Shown here one piece after another: positions 9,003-17,395 of a stretch of DNA of 64,000 bases. Both the position numbers and the translations under genes were made by a program. How positions within the stretch are numbered: position 1 is the first letter of the stretch; each line of letters begins with the position of its first letter. Source of the stretch: an uncultured Lachnospiraceae bacterium (GTDB lineage Bacteria; Bacillota; Clostridia; Lachnospirales; Lachnospiraceae); contig CAJTJZ010000003.1 in NCBI GenBank assembly GCA_910576895.1, positions 67,222 through 131,221 of the forward strand, in the 5' to 3' direction. Below the pieces are notes generated by a model. The model worked only from the letters and a program-made list of their open reading frames with translations. It was not told the origin of the DNA and ran no database searches.

Positions 9003-9926
9003 ATGAGTAATTATATTATTGAAACAAGGAATCTTACAAAAACGTATCTTGCTGGAAAAAGTGTTGCTGATTTAAGTATCCATGTTCAGAAAGGGCGAAT
9101 ATATGGACTGCTTGGAAGAAATGGTGCAGGAAAAACTACTACTATGAAAATGCTGCTTGGATTAATACAACCAACAACAGGAGAAATATTCATTTGGAAA
9201 AAAAACTTGCGAGGTAACGAAAAGAAGATTCTCCCTCGTATTGGAAGTTTGATTGAAGCCCCCGGTTTTTATCCAAATCTAACCGCAACAGAAAATTTGA
9301 ATATTTTTGCAGCTTTACGTGGAGTTCCAAATCCTTATGCAGTAAAAGATGCATTAAATTTAGTGCATTTACCTTATAAGGATAAAAAATTATTTTCAGA
9401 ATATTCGCTTGGCATGAAACAGCGTTTAGCTATTGCTCTTGCAATTATGCATGATCCTGAACTATTGATATTAGATGAACCAATGAATGGACTTGATCCT
9501 ATTGGAATTGCAGAGATTCGTTTATTTTTACGACAATTATGTGAAGAAAAGGGGAAAACAATTCTTATTTCCAGTCATATATTATCTGAGATTTCATTGC
9601 TTGCTGATGATATTGGTATTCTTGATAAAGGTGTACTATTGGAAGAAGAAAGTCTTGCCAAACTAGAACAAAAAAGTAGTAAATATATTCATTTTACTAT
9701 ATCTGATACAGCACAGGCGGCTAGAATTTTAGAACAATCTTTTTATGAAAAACAGTTTTTGATACAAGATGACCACAATATTCGATTGTATAATCTTGCT
9801 TTATCAGTGACAAAAATAGTTAGTGTTTTTATTGAAAACGGCTTGGAAGTTTCGGAAGTATATACTTGTGAGGATAATCTTGAAGAATATTTCAAACGAA
9901 TAATTGGAGGGAAAGAAATTGTTTAG
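9003..9926 (+). CDS. ABC exporter ATP-binding protein (BcrA/MutF type)
   Basis: 307 residues, ATG 9003 with AAAGGAG nine bases upstream. It has Walker A GRNGAGKTT, the signature YSLGMKQRLAIA, Walker B LLILDEPMNGLD and the switch His (ISSHIL), followed by the ~90-residue C-terminal extension of the bacitracin/lantibiotic-immunity ABC-2 subfamily. With the next gene it should form an exporter that removes or shields against membrane-acting peptides. Its last codons overlap the ribosome binding site of the permease gene. Confidence 0.9.
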   Translation: MSNYIIETRNLTKTYLAGKSVADLSIHVQKGRIYGLLGRNGAGKTTTMKMLLGLIQPTTGEIFIWKKNLRGNEKKILPRIGSLIEAPGFYPNLTATENLNIFAALRGVPNPYAVKDALNLVHLPYKDKKLFSEYSLGMKQRLAIALAIMHDPELLILDEPMNGLDPIGIAEIRLFLRQLCEEKGKTILISSHILSEISLLADDIGILDKGVLLEEESLAKLEQKSSKYIHFTISDTAQAARILEQSFYEKQFLIQDDHNIRLYNLALSVTKIVSVFIENGLEVSEVYTCEDNLEEYFKRIIGGKEIV

Positions 9927-10668
9927 ATTGTTACAATGTGAATATATAAAATTAAAACGTTCAAAGTTTCTTTTTATTGGGATATTAGGTACACTCATTG
10001 TTCCTTTCTTTGTTTATATGAAAGCTATTACAGATTATTTATCAAATCCCAATAATAGTATCAGTGTATTTTCACTTTATGATAATGCTCTTATGTTTCT
10101 AATGCTTTTATTTGCACCAATCGTATTAACGATTTTAGGTGCATGGATAATTAGCCGAGAATATATAGATGGGACATTAAAAAATATATTTGTTATTCCA
10201 ATTTCACAAATAACATTTCTTTGTGGGAAATTGTTTTTCTTTGCAATATTGACTTTTATGTTTATGTTCCTTTCATGGTTAGAAATTGCTTTGTTGGCTT
10301 TATTGTGTAATTGTTTTATTCCGATAGCACAACTTACAATTCCTTCTTTTTTGTTTTTCTTTGTAAAAATGTTTTTTGGTGGGATATTATTATGGGCTAC
10401 ACAGATACCTTTTCTATATCTTACAATCAGGACAAAAGGATTTATTGCACCCATCATCGCTATTGCTACAACTAGTTTAATTAATGTTATTTTGTCAAAT
10501 TCGAGAGTAGCAAGAGTTTATCCATGGTCGGCATCTTATCTTCTTATAACAGGACATTTATCAGAACAAGGCTATCAAAAAGAAATTTCGATAGTTATTA
10601 TTTTGGTTATTTGCCTGTTGGGAATTGTTGCAAGCTTATATAGATTTAAGAAAGAAGAAATTAAATAA
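9919..10668 (+). CDS. ABC-2 type permease (lantibiotic/bacitracin immunity type)
   Basis: 249 residues with six hydrophobic segments, opening with FRLLQCEYIKLKRSKFLF, a start typical of BcrB/MutE-like permeases. TTG 9919 is the likely start because GGAGGG lies seven bases ahead; an in-frame TTG at 9904 lies before that site. It overlaps the 3' end of the ATPase gene, so the two are translationally coupled. Expected to be the membrane half of the exporter. Confidence 0.85.
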   Translation: MFRLLQCEYIKLKRSKFLFIGILGTLIVPFFVYMKAITDYLSNPNNSISVFSLYDNALMFLMLLFAPIVLTILGAWIISREYIDGTLKNIFVIPISQITFLCGKLFFFAILTFMFMFLSWLEIALLALLCNCFIPIAQLTIPSFLFFFVKMFFGGILLWATQIPFLYLTIRTKGFIAPIIAIATTSLINVILSNSRVARVYPWSASYLLITGHLSEQGYQKEISIVIILVICLLGIVASLYRFKKEEIK

Positions 10669-10683
10669 ACGATTTTGTAAAAT

Positions 10684-10732
10684 AATTATACTGGCGGTCA
10701 AAAAAACTGACCGCTTAGTAGATATTTTTTTT
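10684..10732 (+). terminator. Terminator of the ABC operon
   Basis: GCGGTCA (10694-10700) and TGACCGC (10708-10714) form a perfect stem with an A-rich loop, followed at a short distance by eight T residues. The leading 16 bases AATTATACTGGCGGTC recur exactly at 48932-48947. Confidence 0.8.
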
Positions 10733-11246
10733 ATATAGAAATTGAAATATTTATATTTTGCTCTGATTTATTTACTGTTCCATTTCTTGTATAAATTGCA
10801 AATGGTTTATCCCCTGTTGTTTTTGAGAAAACAGAACAATCAGAACCTATACTATTAGAGTTTGTATTATTTACTATACTGTTTTCTTGTAATAATGCTT
10901 TGCCTTCTTCGCTAACTTCAATCATATCTGTATTTATATCTTCATTTTTATTTTCTTCTATTGTTTCTTCTAAATTTTCTTGCTCTTCTTTACGTTTTTG
11001 AATTGCTTTTTCAAGTTCTAATTTTTCTTTCTCCTTTGCTGTTTCGGCATCTTCTTGCATTCCTTTCTTTGTTTCTTCTTTATATTCCTGTGCTTTATCA
11101 GAGCATTCTACGACATATCCCATTGCCCGTTCCATAGTTGCTGTATCCTCTTTGCGTCTTGCTTCTTTGTAAACTCTAAAGGGGGTGTTTAGCAATTCCA
11201 TATTTATATTTGAGCCTACAAGTCCTTCCATTGTTTTTATATTCAT
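10731..11246 (-). CDS. Uncharacterised Lys/Glu-rich coiled-coil protein
   Basis: 171 residues on the minus strand, with GGAGGT about eight bases ahead of its ATG. No signal peptide or membrane helix. The N-terminal part (PFRVYKEARRKEDTATMERAMGY) and the charged central helix of about 60 residues (residues 55-115) are predicted coiled coil; the tail is polar and Asn/Ser-rich. Similar proteins with the YKEARRKGDTATMERAMGY-like stretch occur in many Clostridia (from memory), without a known function. It converges on the ABC operon and shares the terminator region. Confidence 0.7.
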   Translation of the reverse strand: MNIKTMEGLVGSNINMELLNTPFRVYKEARRKEDTATMERAMGYVVECSDKAQEYKEETKKGMQEDAETAKEKEKLELEKAIQKRKEEQENLEETIEENKNEDINTDMIEVSEEGKALLQENSIVNNTNSNSIGSDCSVFSKTTGDKPFAIYTRNGTVNKSEQNINISISI

Positions 11247-11735
11247 AATATGACCTCCAATCTTTTTTAATATTTTCTATATAAAATATATATTGTATAT
11301 ATCGACATAAATATTGTTAAAGCCTTATAAATGATGTGAACAGTCATTTGAATGTAGTGAGTGTTTATGTTATTTATTTTAAAAAGTAAAGAGGGAATGA
11401 TAATAGATTTTAAGGATTATATAAGATATTTCCTTGAGGTTCTACTTTATTTTTAATTGATTTTCGACAAAAGATATGCTACACTTTTTTTATGGGAGTA
11501 ATCGTATTGCGGAGTGGTCAACCATTTTGTGGGCGATTGCTTCCTTTTTCCTGTTTTCAATATATCATATCAAAAAATATTTTTTAAGGCTTTTTTAATT
11601 TTCTGCTTCAAAAAAGCTTAAGTTTCGTAAGAAAAATTTAAGAAATTTGACTTTAAAAAGTAAAAAAGATATATTATAATAGAAAAAAAGAAATTTTTAT
11701 GGAAAAAAGAAAGAAGATACGAGGTGATGGAAGAA
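11247..11735. other. Intergenic region with RNA candidate and promoters
   Basis: No gene is visible in these 489 bases. They contain the ribosome binding site of the minus-strand gene, a possible small RNA (next entry), and a promoter for the membrane-protein pair: TTGACT (11647-11652) with TATATT (11670-11675) at 17 bases. Confidence 0.6.
11492..11556 (+). ncRNA. Candidate small structured RNA
   Basis: A promoter-like pair, TTGATT (11457-11462) and TACACT (11480-11485), 17 bases apart, predicts transcription from about 11492. The transcript opens with GGGAGTAATCG, which pairs with CGATTGCTTCC (two G-U pairs) some 30 bases later, and the stem ends in five T residues like a terminator. The loop holds TGGTCAACCA. 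I do not recognise the family; an unusual terminator is the alternative. Confidence 0.4.
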
Positions 11736-12851
11736 ATGTCGGAGTATAAAGAAAATCAGGGTGAGGTTTTATTTACGGCATCTGTGATAGTATGTGTCTT
11801 ACGTTATTTGGCAATTTTACTTCCAGATATGCCGTTTTTTGCTGTATTACGCAGTTTAGAAAAAGCACCACAACAATATTGTCTGGATTTTGCAATTATT
11901 ATGATTTTTATTGTCAATTCCTGTAAAGTATTAAGCCGTAATATTGAAAAGGGAAGATTGCTTTATTGGACAGAGGGAATCTCTTTTGCTGCCCTTGTTC
12001 CAGCATGGAGATATCTTGTTGATCTTTTTGATTGGCTAGAAACAGGTGATTTAAGTGAGCTTAATATTATTATAAGAAATGCAGCAGGAATTTTTAAAGT
12101 AGTTTTTATCTCTTTAGCTATATGTTTTTTAATAGGATTTATTATTATGTTACTGCGATATCATGATAGTATAAAAAAATGTTTACATAACTGTATTAAT
12201 TTTATAAAAAAAGATTTATTTATTGCCCAATTTATTTGTATTATGATGATAATTCATGCTTTTCGATTTGGAATTTCATTTTTTGCTGCAAGAAACGCCA
12301 ATCTTTCTTCATGGCTTCTTTTTGAAATAAGTAGTATTGATTATGTATTAGTAGCAGCATTTTTTATTGCCCTATTATTGATTCTTCTTCATTGTAGAAA
12401 AAAAGAGGATGCATTTACACCGGCTGTTTGGTTTGCAATTATTTTATGTTTATTTGGAATTGTTCCAATGAGAAATAATCCATCAGAAATGCTTCATTGG
12501 TTTGGCATCATTGTTCTTCTTGTAGTAATCACTGTTTTGCTTCTATCTGGATATCGTTATCTTTGGTCAGGGAAGATAAAGGAAACAAGGCTTTGGAAAA
12601 ATTTTCATGGTGATGAAATAATAGAGCTTATGCAAAAGCATTTAGATGAATTAGCTGGTAATTTTATTAATGTCATTTTTTTACCATTTCGTTTCTTGCT
12701 TAGTTATATTGATATGTTAGGTTCTGCTTTATTAGATGATGACAGCGAAGATAATAATAGCAATAACAATAGTAATAATAGTAGTAATAACAATTATAAT
12801 AATAGTAATTATGCTAATAATAAGGAGAATCACTATGAAAAAGAAGAATAA
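11736..12851 (+). CDS. Polytopic membrane protein, Asn-rich tail
   Basis: 371 residues. ATG 11736 has GAGGTG nine bases ahead; ATG 11727 would sit directly on that site. Eight to nine hydrophobic segments are visible (for example YLAILLPDMPFFAVL, FISLAICFLIGFIIML, YVLVAAFFIALLLILL, IVLLVVITVLLL), followed by a cytosolic stretch and a tail of about 40 residues that is almost only Asn, Ser and Asp, encoded by AAT/AAC/AGT repeats. I do not recognise the family. It overlaps the next gene by 17 bases, so the two are coupled and probably act together in the membrane. Confidence 0.75.
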   Translation: MSEYKENQGEVLFTASVIVCVLRYLAILLPDMPFFAVLRSLEKAPQQYCLDFAIIMIFIVNSCKVLSRNIEKGRLLYWTEGISFAALVPAWRYLVDLFDWLETGDLSELNIIIRNAAGIFKVVFISLAICFLIGFIIMLLRYHDSIKKCLHNCINFIKKDLFIAQFICIMMIIHAFRFGISFFAARNANLSSWLLFEISSIDYVLVAAFFIALLLILLHCRKKEDAFTPAVWFAIILCLFGIVPMRNNPSEMLHWFGIIVLLVVITVLLLSGYRYLWSGKIKETRLWKNFHGDEIIELMQKHLDELAGNFINVIFLPFRFLLSYIDMLGSALLDDDSEDNNSNNNSNNSSNNNYNNSNYANNKENHYEKEE

Positions 12852-14805
12852 AATTATTTCCTTGTTTCGGTATGCTTCCATTGTGATGTCCTTATTATCT
12901 TGGTATACAACGTATCAGGGATTTCAAAATACGGTATTTGCAAGAGATAAGCATGCTGTTTTTACTGCAATGATGGCTTCTTTGGCAATACAGACAGCAT
13001 TGTTAGCAGGGGTATTAAAATATTTTCCAATGATTGATTCGATTAAACAGAAATATCAAATAGAAAAGCAGGAAAAGCCAGAAAAACAAAGAATTGTGTG
13101 GTTTAAATATTTTACGGAAGGGTTTGTAATTAGTGCTATTTTAATCTTTGCATTGGCAACTTCCATTACATTTTCCTATATTTCTATTGTTAATAATATG
13201 TATGCAAATGATTTTGCAGTCAATGCCAATATTCGATTAGAACAATTTATGAGAACAACAGTTACAGAGATGGAGTCGGATAATGAAGAATATTTAAAAG
13301 TAATGCGAGTAAAAATTGTAGAGGATATGGAAAAAAATGGAGAAAGTATTATTAATGAATCTGTAAAAAATCGTGCCAAACGATATGCAAATACCATAGG
13401 AAAATTAACAGAAGCAGGAAGACAGGAAACATTAATTGATTTACATGGAAAGAAAGGTGTTAGTAAAGAAAAGGTTGGAAAATATACAATAAAAAAAGTA
13501 TCGCTTGCTTATGTGAAAAGAGATTATCAAAAAATGATTAGCAATAAACCCTCTTTATTAAACTCCAGATTCCTAGAAAGAATGCGTAGAAAAATTAATG
13601 ACCTAAATAATTCTTATTATATTGATTACTGTATGTCTTATGATCAGTATTCAGATGCCTTAAGAAGATATAACTTATGGATTCGTCAAATAAAGAAAGA
13701 AAATGTGCCTTCTTTAGAAGAAATGAAGGGATTGCAGGATAATAGTGTAAAGATTGAAAAAGCAATTCAAACATTAATTGAAAAGATAGAGGATTTTCCA
13801 ACAGGGGGATATGCAGTAAATTCAACAAAAGAGTTAAAAGCAGGAGCAAAAAGTAATGTATCTTCTCTTTTGACAGCAGTACAGGATTTAAAAAATAGTA
13901 TTATAGATTTGATTAATAATAGTTATGGGGAAAATAGTTTGTCATTTGCAGAAATTATTTCTGCTTTTGGTTCAAAATCTACGGAAATGAAGGAACTAAC
14001 ACGTGCAAAAGATCAAATGTTGGAAATGCAGGGAATTATGCTTCAAGGGAGAGATAGTGTAAATGAGAAAGATACAAAGACAAATTTGAGAGAAGTTACT
14101 GATTTAATGGAAAGCCTAGAGAGATACATAGCAGCAGTAGAATATAATTCCAGAGTCGAAAAGCTAAAAGAGCAAGTAGAAATTAACTATAATATTGTAA
14201 GTGATTTACAAGAAGAACAAAAAGAGGAGATGGAACAGGAGGAAGAAAAAGAGGAGAAATTTATAGATTTTAAATTTTTATTAACAAGATCTTCTATCTC
14301 GGAAAAGGGAAAGGGAACAATAGAAGATAATACAGAAAATTCAAATGGTGATGTTATCAATATTTCTCCAGATGATTGGACAAGTATAAAAAGAATCCAG
14401 ATGACGGAATTTACAGGATTAATTTTTGATCATCCCGTTAATTTATATTGTTCTCAAGTAAATGTGGGAGAATTGGAAACATATTTTTTAGGGGAACAAA
14501 CACAAGAAGGAGAACAAACGCAGGAAACGGAAAAAGAAGAACAAATGGTAAAAGAAGAACAAGAAAAGAAATTATATGGGGAAAAATTTACAGAAATTCA
14601 AGAAAGTGCTTATGCATATAGAAAATCATTTTTAGATACAAGTGATAGTGAAAAAGCATATAATATGTTATTTCGCAGGGAATATTTTCCATATGGAGGA
14701 AAGGCACAATTATCAGCGGCGTTTGCAATTTTTCTTGATGTAGGTGCATTTGCAATTGGATTTTTAATGTATCGTGTAGGAAAGCGAAATGATAAGAAAA
14801 AATAA
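12835..14805 (+). CDS. Large membrane protein with coiled-coil extracytoplasmic domain
   Basis: 656 residues from ATG 12835, with AAGGAG seven bases ahead; upstream in-frame codons are only the shadow of the neighbour's Asn repeats. Three N-terminal membrane segments (ASIVMSLLSWYTTY, MMASLAIQTALLAGVL, FVISAILIFALATSITFSYISIV), a long helical, charged region (residues about 115-600, with EEQKEEMEQEEEKEEK), and a C-terminal membrane helix (FAIFLDVGAFAIGFLMY) ending in basic residues. The layout suggests a large domain on one side of the membrane held by both ends. No family recognised; it may form a complex with the product of the overlapping upstream gene. Confidence 0.75.
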   Translation: MKKKNKIISLFRYASIVMSLLSWYTTYQGFQNTVFARDKHAVFTAMMASLAIQTALLAGVLKYFPMIDSIKQKYQIEKQEKPEKQRIVWFKYFTEGFVISAILIFALATSITFSYISIVNNMYANDFAVNANIRLEQFMRTTVTEMESDNEEYLKVMRVKIVEDMEKNGESIINESVKNRAKRYANTIGKLTEAGRQETLIDLHGKKGVSKEKVGKYTIKKVSLAYVKRDYQKMISNKPSLLNSRFLERMRRKINDLNNSYYIDYCMSYDQYSDALRRYNLWIRQIKKENVPSLEEMKGLQDNSVKIEKAIQTLIEKIEDFPTGGYAVNSTKELKAGAKSNVSSLLTAVQDLKNSIIDLINNSYGENSLSFAEIISAFGSKSTEMKELTRAKDQMLEMQGIMLQGRDSVNEKDTKTNLREVTDLMESLERYIAAVEYNSRVEKLKEQVEINYNIVSDLQEEQKEEMEQEEEKEEKFIDFKFLLTRSSISEKGKGTIEDNTENSNGDVINISPDDWTSIKRIQMTEFTGLIFDHPVNLYCSQVNVGELETYFLGEQTQEGEQTQETEKEEQMVKEEQEKKLYGEKFTEIQESAYAYRKSFLDTSDSEKAYNMLFRREYFPYGGKAQLSAAFAIFLDVGAFAIGFLMYRVGKRNDKKK

Positions 14806-14831
14806 AGATAGCGATACTATCAAAAACAAAG

Positions 14832-14868
14832 ACAGAGAGGCGAGATAATTATTTTCACCTCTCTCTGT
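14832..14868. terminator. Hairpin after membrane-protein pair
   Basis: ACAGAGAGG (14832-14840) pairs with CCTCTCTCTGT (14858-14868) with a two-base bulge. No T-run follows directly, so termination strength is uncertain. It also lies at the decayed end of the PIN-domain remnant. Confidence 0.45.
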
Positions 14869-14909
14869 AAAATTGCAGGATTTTTTATGCTTTTGCATTT
14901 TACTGAACG

Positions 14910-15207
14910 AAACTTTTGTCAAAATACTCATATCAATAATCTGCTGAGCAACGGCTGACATGGAATCTGTAATCTGGATAGGTGTATAATTTATTTGTTT
15001 CAAATATCAATACATTTGGCTTTTCTTTGGCTCTTTACAATTTGATATTTCCTCTAATGTAACAGTGGACAGATATACATCATATTGTTCAGCTTTAAAT
15101 TTTTCCCACAATTTTCTCGTATCTGCCATCTTTTCAGGTACATCTTTCTGTAACAAATGACTGACAACCGATGTGTCTAAGTAGACTTTAAGCTTTTCCA
15201 TAAGCAT
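14910..15207 (-). pseudogene. Broken PIN-domain (VapC-like) protein
   Basis: The minus strand encodes a typical PIN-domain start, KLKVYLDTSVVSHLLQ, and continues to VTLEEISNCKEPKKSQMY, where it stops at 15007. The next frame continues directly with YTPIQITDSMSAVAQQIID, the expected following segment, and then loses similarity. So one frameshift plus loss of the C-terminal third, including later acidic catalytic residues, has destroyed the gene. In intact form such proteins are ribonucleases of toxin-antitoxin pairs; no antitoxin gene is adjacent. A ribosome binding site (AAAGGA) still precedes the start. Confidence 0.7.
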
Positions 15208-15589
15208 CTTATTCCTTTAATTTGACTGTTTCCGACTTTCATTAAACTTTCAAATTAGTTTTATATTTTTATTGCCTTATATCATTGATATATGCTACAA
15301 TTTAGAAATAATACACATTCATTTTCATAAATATTGTAACATTCATTTGCTGTTTTTGCAATCAGGTAAGTTAATTATTTTAGTATTATTGTTATAAAGC
15401 TAAGCACAGTAGAAGAACTATGGAAAAGCTTGGAAGTATAAAAGTGAGTAATTGAATGATTTTTCCTGTTTTCCAGTATCTTTAGTATTAGCATGAATGA
15501 CCTAAGGAAATTTTATTGAAATTGTGCGTGATTTTTGATAAAATAACAGTATGGGACAATTCAACAAATTGGTATTTGGAGGAATGGAT
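15208..15589. other. Intergenic: decayed duplicate fragment and promoter
   Basis: Bases 15461-15504 match 16264-16307, part of the gene at 16202, at 40 of 44 positions; the four differences are transitions and three create stops. A strong promoter for the acetyltransferase follows: TTGAAA (15516-15521) and TAAAAT (15539-15544), 17 bases apart. Nothing else recognised. Confidence 0.75.
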
Positions 15590-16024
15590 ATGGTACGAAA
15601 AGCAGGAAAACAGGATTTAGAAATATTGGCAAATTTAGCTATACTAATGTGGGATAGCAATTCTGTTAATGAGTTGATTGTTGAATTTTCAGAAATCATT
15701 TCCAAAGGTAAAGCTCAATTCTTTTTGAAATATAAAAACGATATTCCTATTGGTTTTGCACAATGTCAGTTACGATATGATTATGTAGAGGGAACAAAAA
15801 CAACTCCTGTTGGTTACTTAGAAGGAATTTTTATAAAAGACGGTTATCGTAATAAGGGATATGCGAAAGAACTTTTATTGGAGTGTGAAGCATGGGCAAA
15901 ATATAATGGTTGTCAAGAGTTTGCTAGTGATTGTGAAATAGATAATATAAATAGTCTTCACTTTCATAAAGCTATGGATTTTACGGAAGCAAATAGAATT
16001 ATTTGTTTCACTAAGGTACTGTAA
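15590..16024 (+). CDS. GNAT acetyltransferase, AAC(6')-I-like
   Basis: 144 residues from ATG 15590 (GGAGG seven bases ahead). The GNAT acetyl-CoA motif appears as LEGIFIKDGYRNKGYAKELL, and the C-terminal part (EFASDCEIDNINSLHFHKAMDFTEANRIICFTK) has the layout of aminoglycoside 6'-N-acetyltransferases of the AAC(6')-I group, which use acetyl-CoA to acetylate the 6'-amino group. Substrate range cannot be predicted and chromosomal relatives often have other targets. It has its own promoter and sits in a decayed accessory region, compatible with acquisition. Alternative: a general GNAT N-acetyltransferase. Confidence 0.75.
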   Translation: MVRKAGKQDLEILANLAILMWDSNSVNELIVEFSEIISKGKAQFFLKYKNDIPIGFAQCQLRYDYVEGTKTTPVGYLEGIFIKDGYRNKGYAKELLLECEAWAKYNGCQEFASDCEIDNINSLHFHKAMDFTEANRIICFTKVL

Positions 16025-16107
16025 AATTTCCGTTTGTCGTAATAGTATTAAGATAGAAAATAAGAGCTGAGTGTGATTATATATGATTTAATTGAAATAT
16101 CAAAATA

Positions 16108-16134
16108 TTGACAAGTGAAAAAAAGTATTATAAT
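16108..16134 (+). promoter_or_regulatory. Promoter of small membrane protein gene
   Basis: TTGACA (16108-16113) and TATAAT (16129-16134) are both consensus but only 15 bases apart, a short spacing. Confidence 0.55.
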
Positions 16135-16201
16135 AGAAAATAAGTAAAAATTTTCGTAGTTAGAAAACCAGAGATTGAAAAAATTGAAAGGAGGAGTTTT
16201 T

Positions 16202-16705
16202 ATGAAAAAGATGTTACAGTTTTTTTGCATTGCATTTTTGATTCCTATTTTTGTAAATGGTATTTTTCCCGTTTTCCAGTATCTTTGGTATCAGCATGAA
16301 CGACCTATTGTTTCCATGAGAACAGGTCAGTTTATGGAAGCAGTCAAAATTATTATCGCTATTATATTTTTTATTGGAATTGCTTTATATGTACAAAGTC
16401 AAGATAAAATTAATAAAAAAAGACAATTGCAGAAGCAAATAGAAAAATATCAGAAAAAAAGCATTAATCTTGAAAAGCAAATAAAAGAGCTGGAAATAGA
16501 GGAGAAACCAGAGAGTGAAAGTGGTATCAATAATTTATATTTTGTAGTTGGTATTATAGTAAGTATTGTTGTAACAGTATTTTTAAAAAGAAAGGAAATA
16601 CAATTTTCTATAACAAGTGAAAGTATAGCTTTAAGGATTTCTTTAATAGCATATTTATCTTATATTTTGTATAATATTTTCTTTAAGAAAAAAATATTAA
16701 AATAG
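16202..16705 (+). CDS. Small membrane protein, function unknown
   Basis: 167 residues, ATG 16202 with AAAGGAGGA eight bases ahead. It has an N-terminal hydrophobic segment (FCIAFLIPIFVNGIF), a second helix (AVKIIIAIIFFIGIALYV), a charged coiled coil (residues about 75-110, INKKRQLQKQIEKYQKK), and two C-terminal hydrophobic segments. No family recognised. A fragment of a former tandem copy survives at 15461-15504, so this gene was once duplicated. Confidence 0.65.
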   Translation: MKKMLQFFCIAFLIPIFVNGIFPVFQYLWYQHERPIVSMRTGQFMEAVKIIIAIIFFIGIALYVQSQDKINKKRQLQKQIEKYQKKSINLEKQIKELEIEEKPESESGINNLYFVVGIIVSIVVTVFLKRKEIQFSITSESIALRISLIAYLSYILYNIFFKKKILK

Positions 16706-16725
16706 AATTTTTTAAAATATCAATA

Positions 16726-16769
16726 AAAAGCTAACATTCTTATATATAGGATAGTTAGCTTTTCTTTTT
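16726..16769 (+). terminator. Terminator
   Basis: AAAAGCTAAC and GTTAGCTTTT form a perfect stem around an AT-rich loop, followed by T residues. The bases to the IS left end hold nothing else. Confidence 0.8.
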
Positions 16770-16904
16770 GTTTCTTAAAATTTTAGATTTAGAAATACTT
16801 TTCCTTTGTATATAGATTAATTCTGCTTTCTAAAATTTTTAACCTTTCGCAGCAAGAAGTCCCCCACTTCTAAAGTGGGGATGAATTACGTCCCATACTG
16901 CCTC

Positions 16905-16933
16905 TTGACAAATAGGAAATAATATGTTACAAT
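16905..16933 (+). promoter_or_regulatory. Promoter of tnpA
   Basis: TTGACA (16905-16910) and TACAAT (16928-16933) at 17 bases. Confidence 0.7.
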
Positions 16934-16969
16934 AAAATCAGTCGAAAAACAAGAAAGGCTGATAAATTC

Positions 16970-17395
16970 ATGGAATTAGATAGTAATGCTCACTCGGTAT
17001 TTTTGTTATACTATCATCTTGTGCTGGTTGTGAAATATCGAAGAAAAGTATTCGATGATAAAATTTCTGAAAGAGCGAAAGAGATATTTGAGTATATTTC
17101 CCCCAATTACAATATAACCTTACAAGAATGGAATCATGATAAAGACCATGTACATATTCTGTTCAAGGCTCACCCAAAAAGTGAAATAAGCAAATTCATA
17201 AACGCATATAAAAGTGCAAGCAGTCGGCTTTTGAAGAAAGAATTTCCGCAAATAAGACAAAAGCTATGGAAAGAACATTTTTGGAGTCAAAGTTTTTGCT
17301 TATTTACAACAGGCGGAGCATCCCTTGAAGTAATTAAGAAATATATTGAAACACAAGGACAAGAAAATAGACGAAACAGAGGTGAAAAGCATTGA
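16970..17395 (+). CDS. tnpA: IS200/IS605 Y1 transposase TnpA
   Basis: 141 residues, the usual family length. The HUH motif HVHILF (about residues 64-69) binds the metal, and the Tyr of VIKKYIETQG (about 126) is the single-strand nuclease nucleophile. Both are intact, so the enzyme should be active on hairpin ends. The stop codon overlaps the TTG start of tnpB. If the right-end hairpin is disabled by the MITE, this copy may act only in trans on other elements. Confidence 0.93.
   Translation: MELDSNAHSVFLLYYHLVLVVKYRRKVFDDKISERAKEIFEYISPNYNITLQEWNHDKDHVHILFKAHPKSEISKFINAYKSASSRLLKKEFPQIRQKLWKEHFWSQSFCLFTTGGASLEVIKKYIETQGQENRRNRGEKH

Noticed and set aside
12736..12834. Hydrophobic N-terminal extension (poly-Ile/Val) of the large membrane protein
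   Set aside because: It is the out-of-frame reading of the neighbour's Asn/Ser codon repeats. ATG 12835 has a proper ribosome site.
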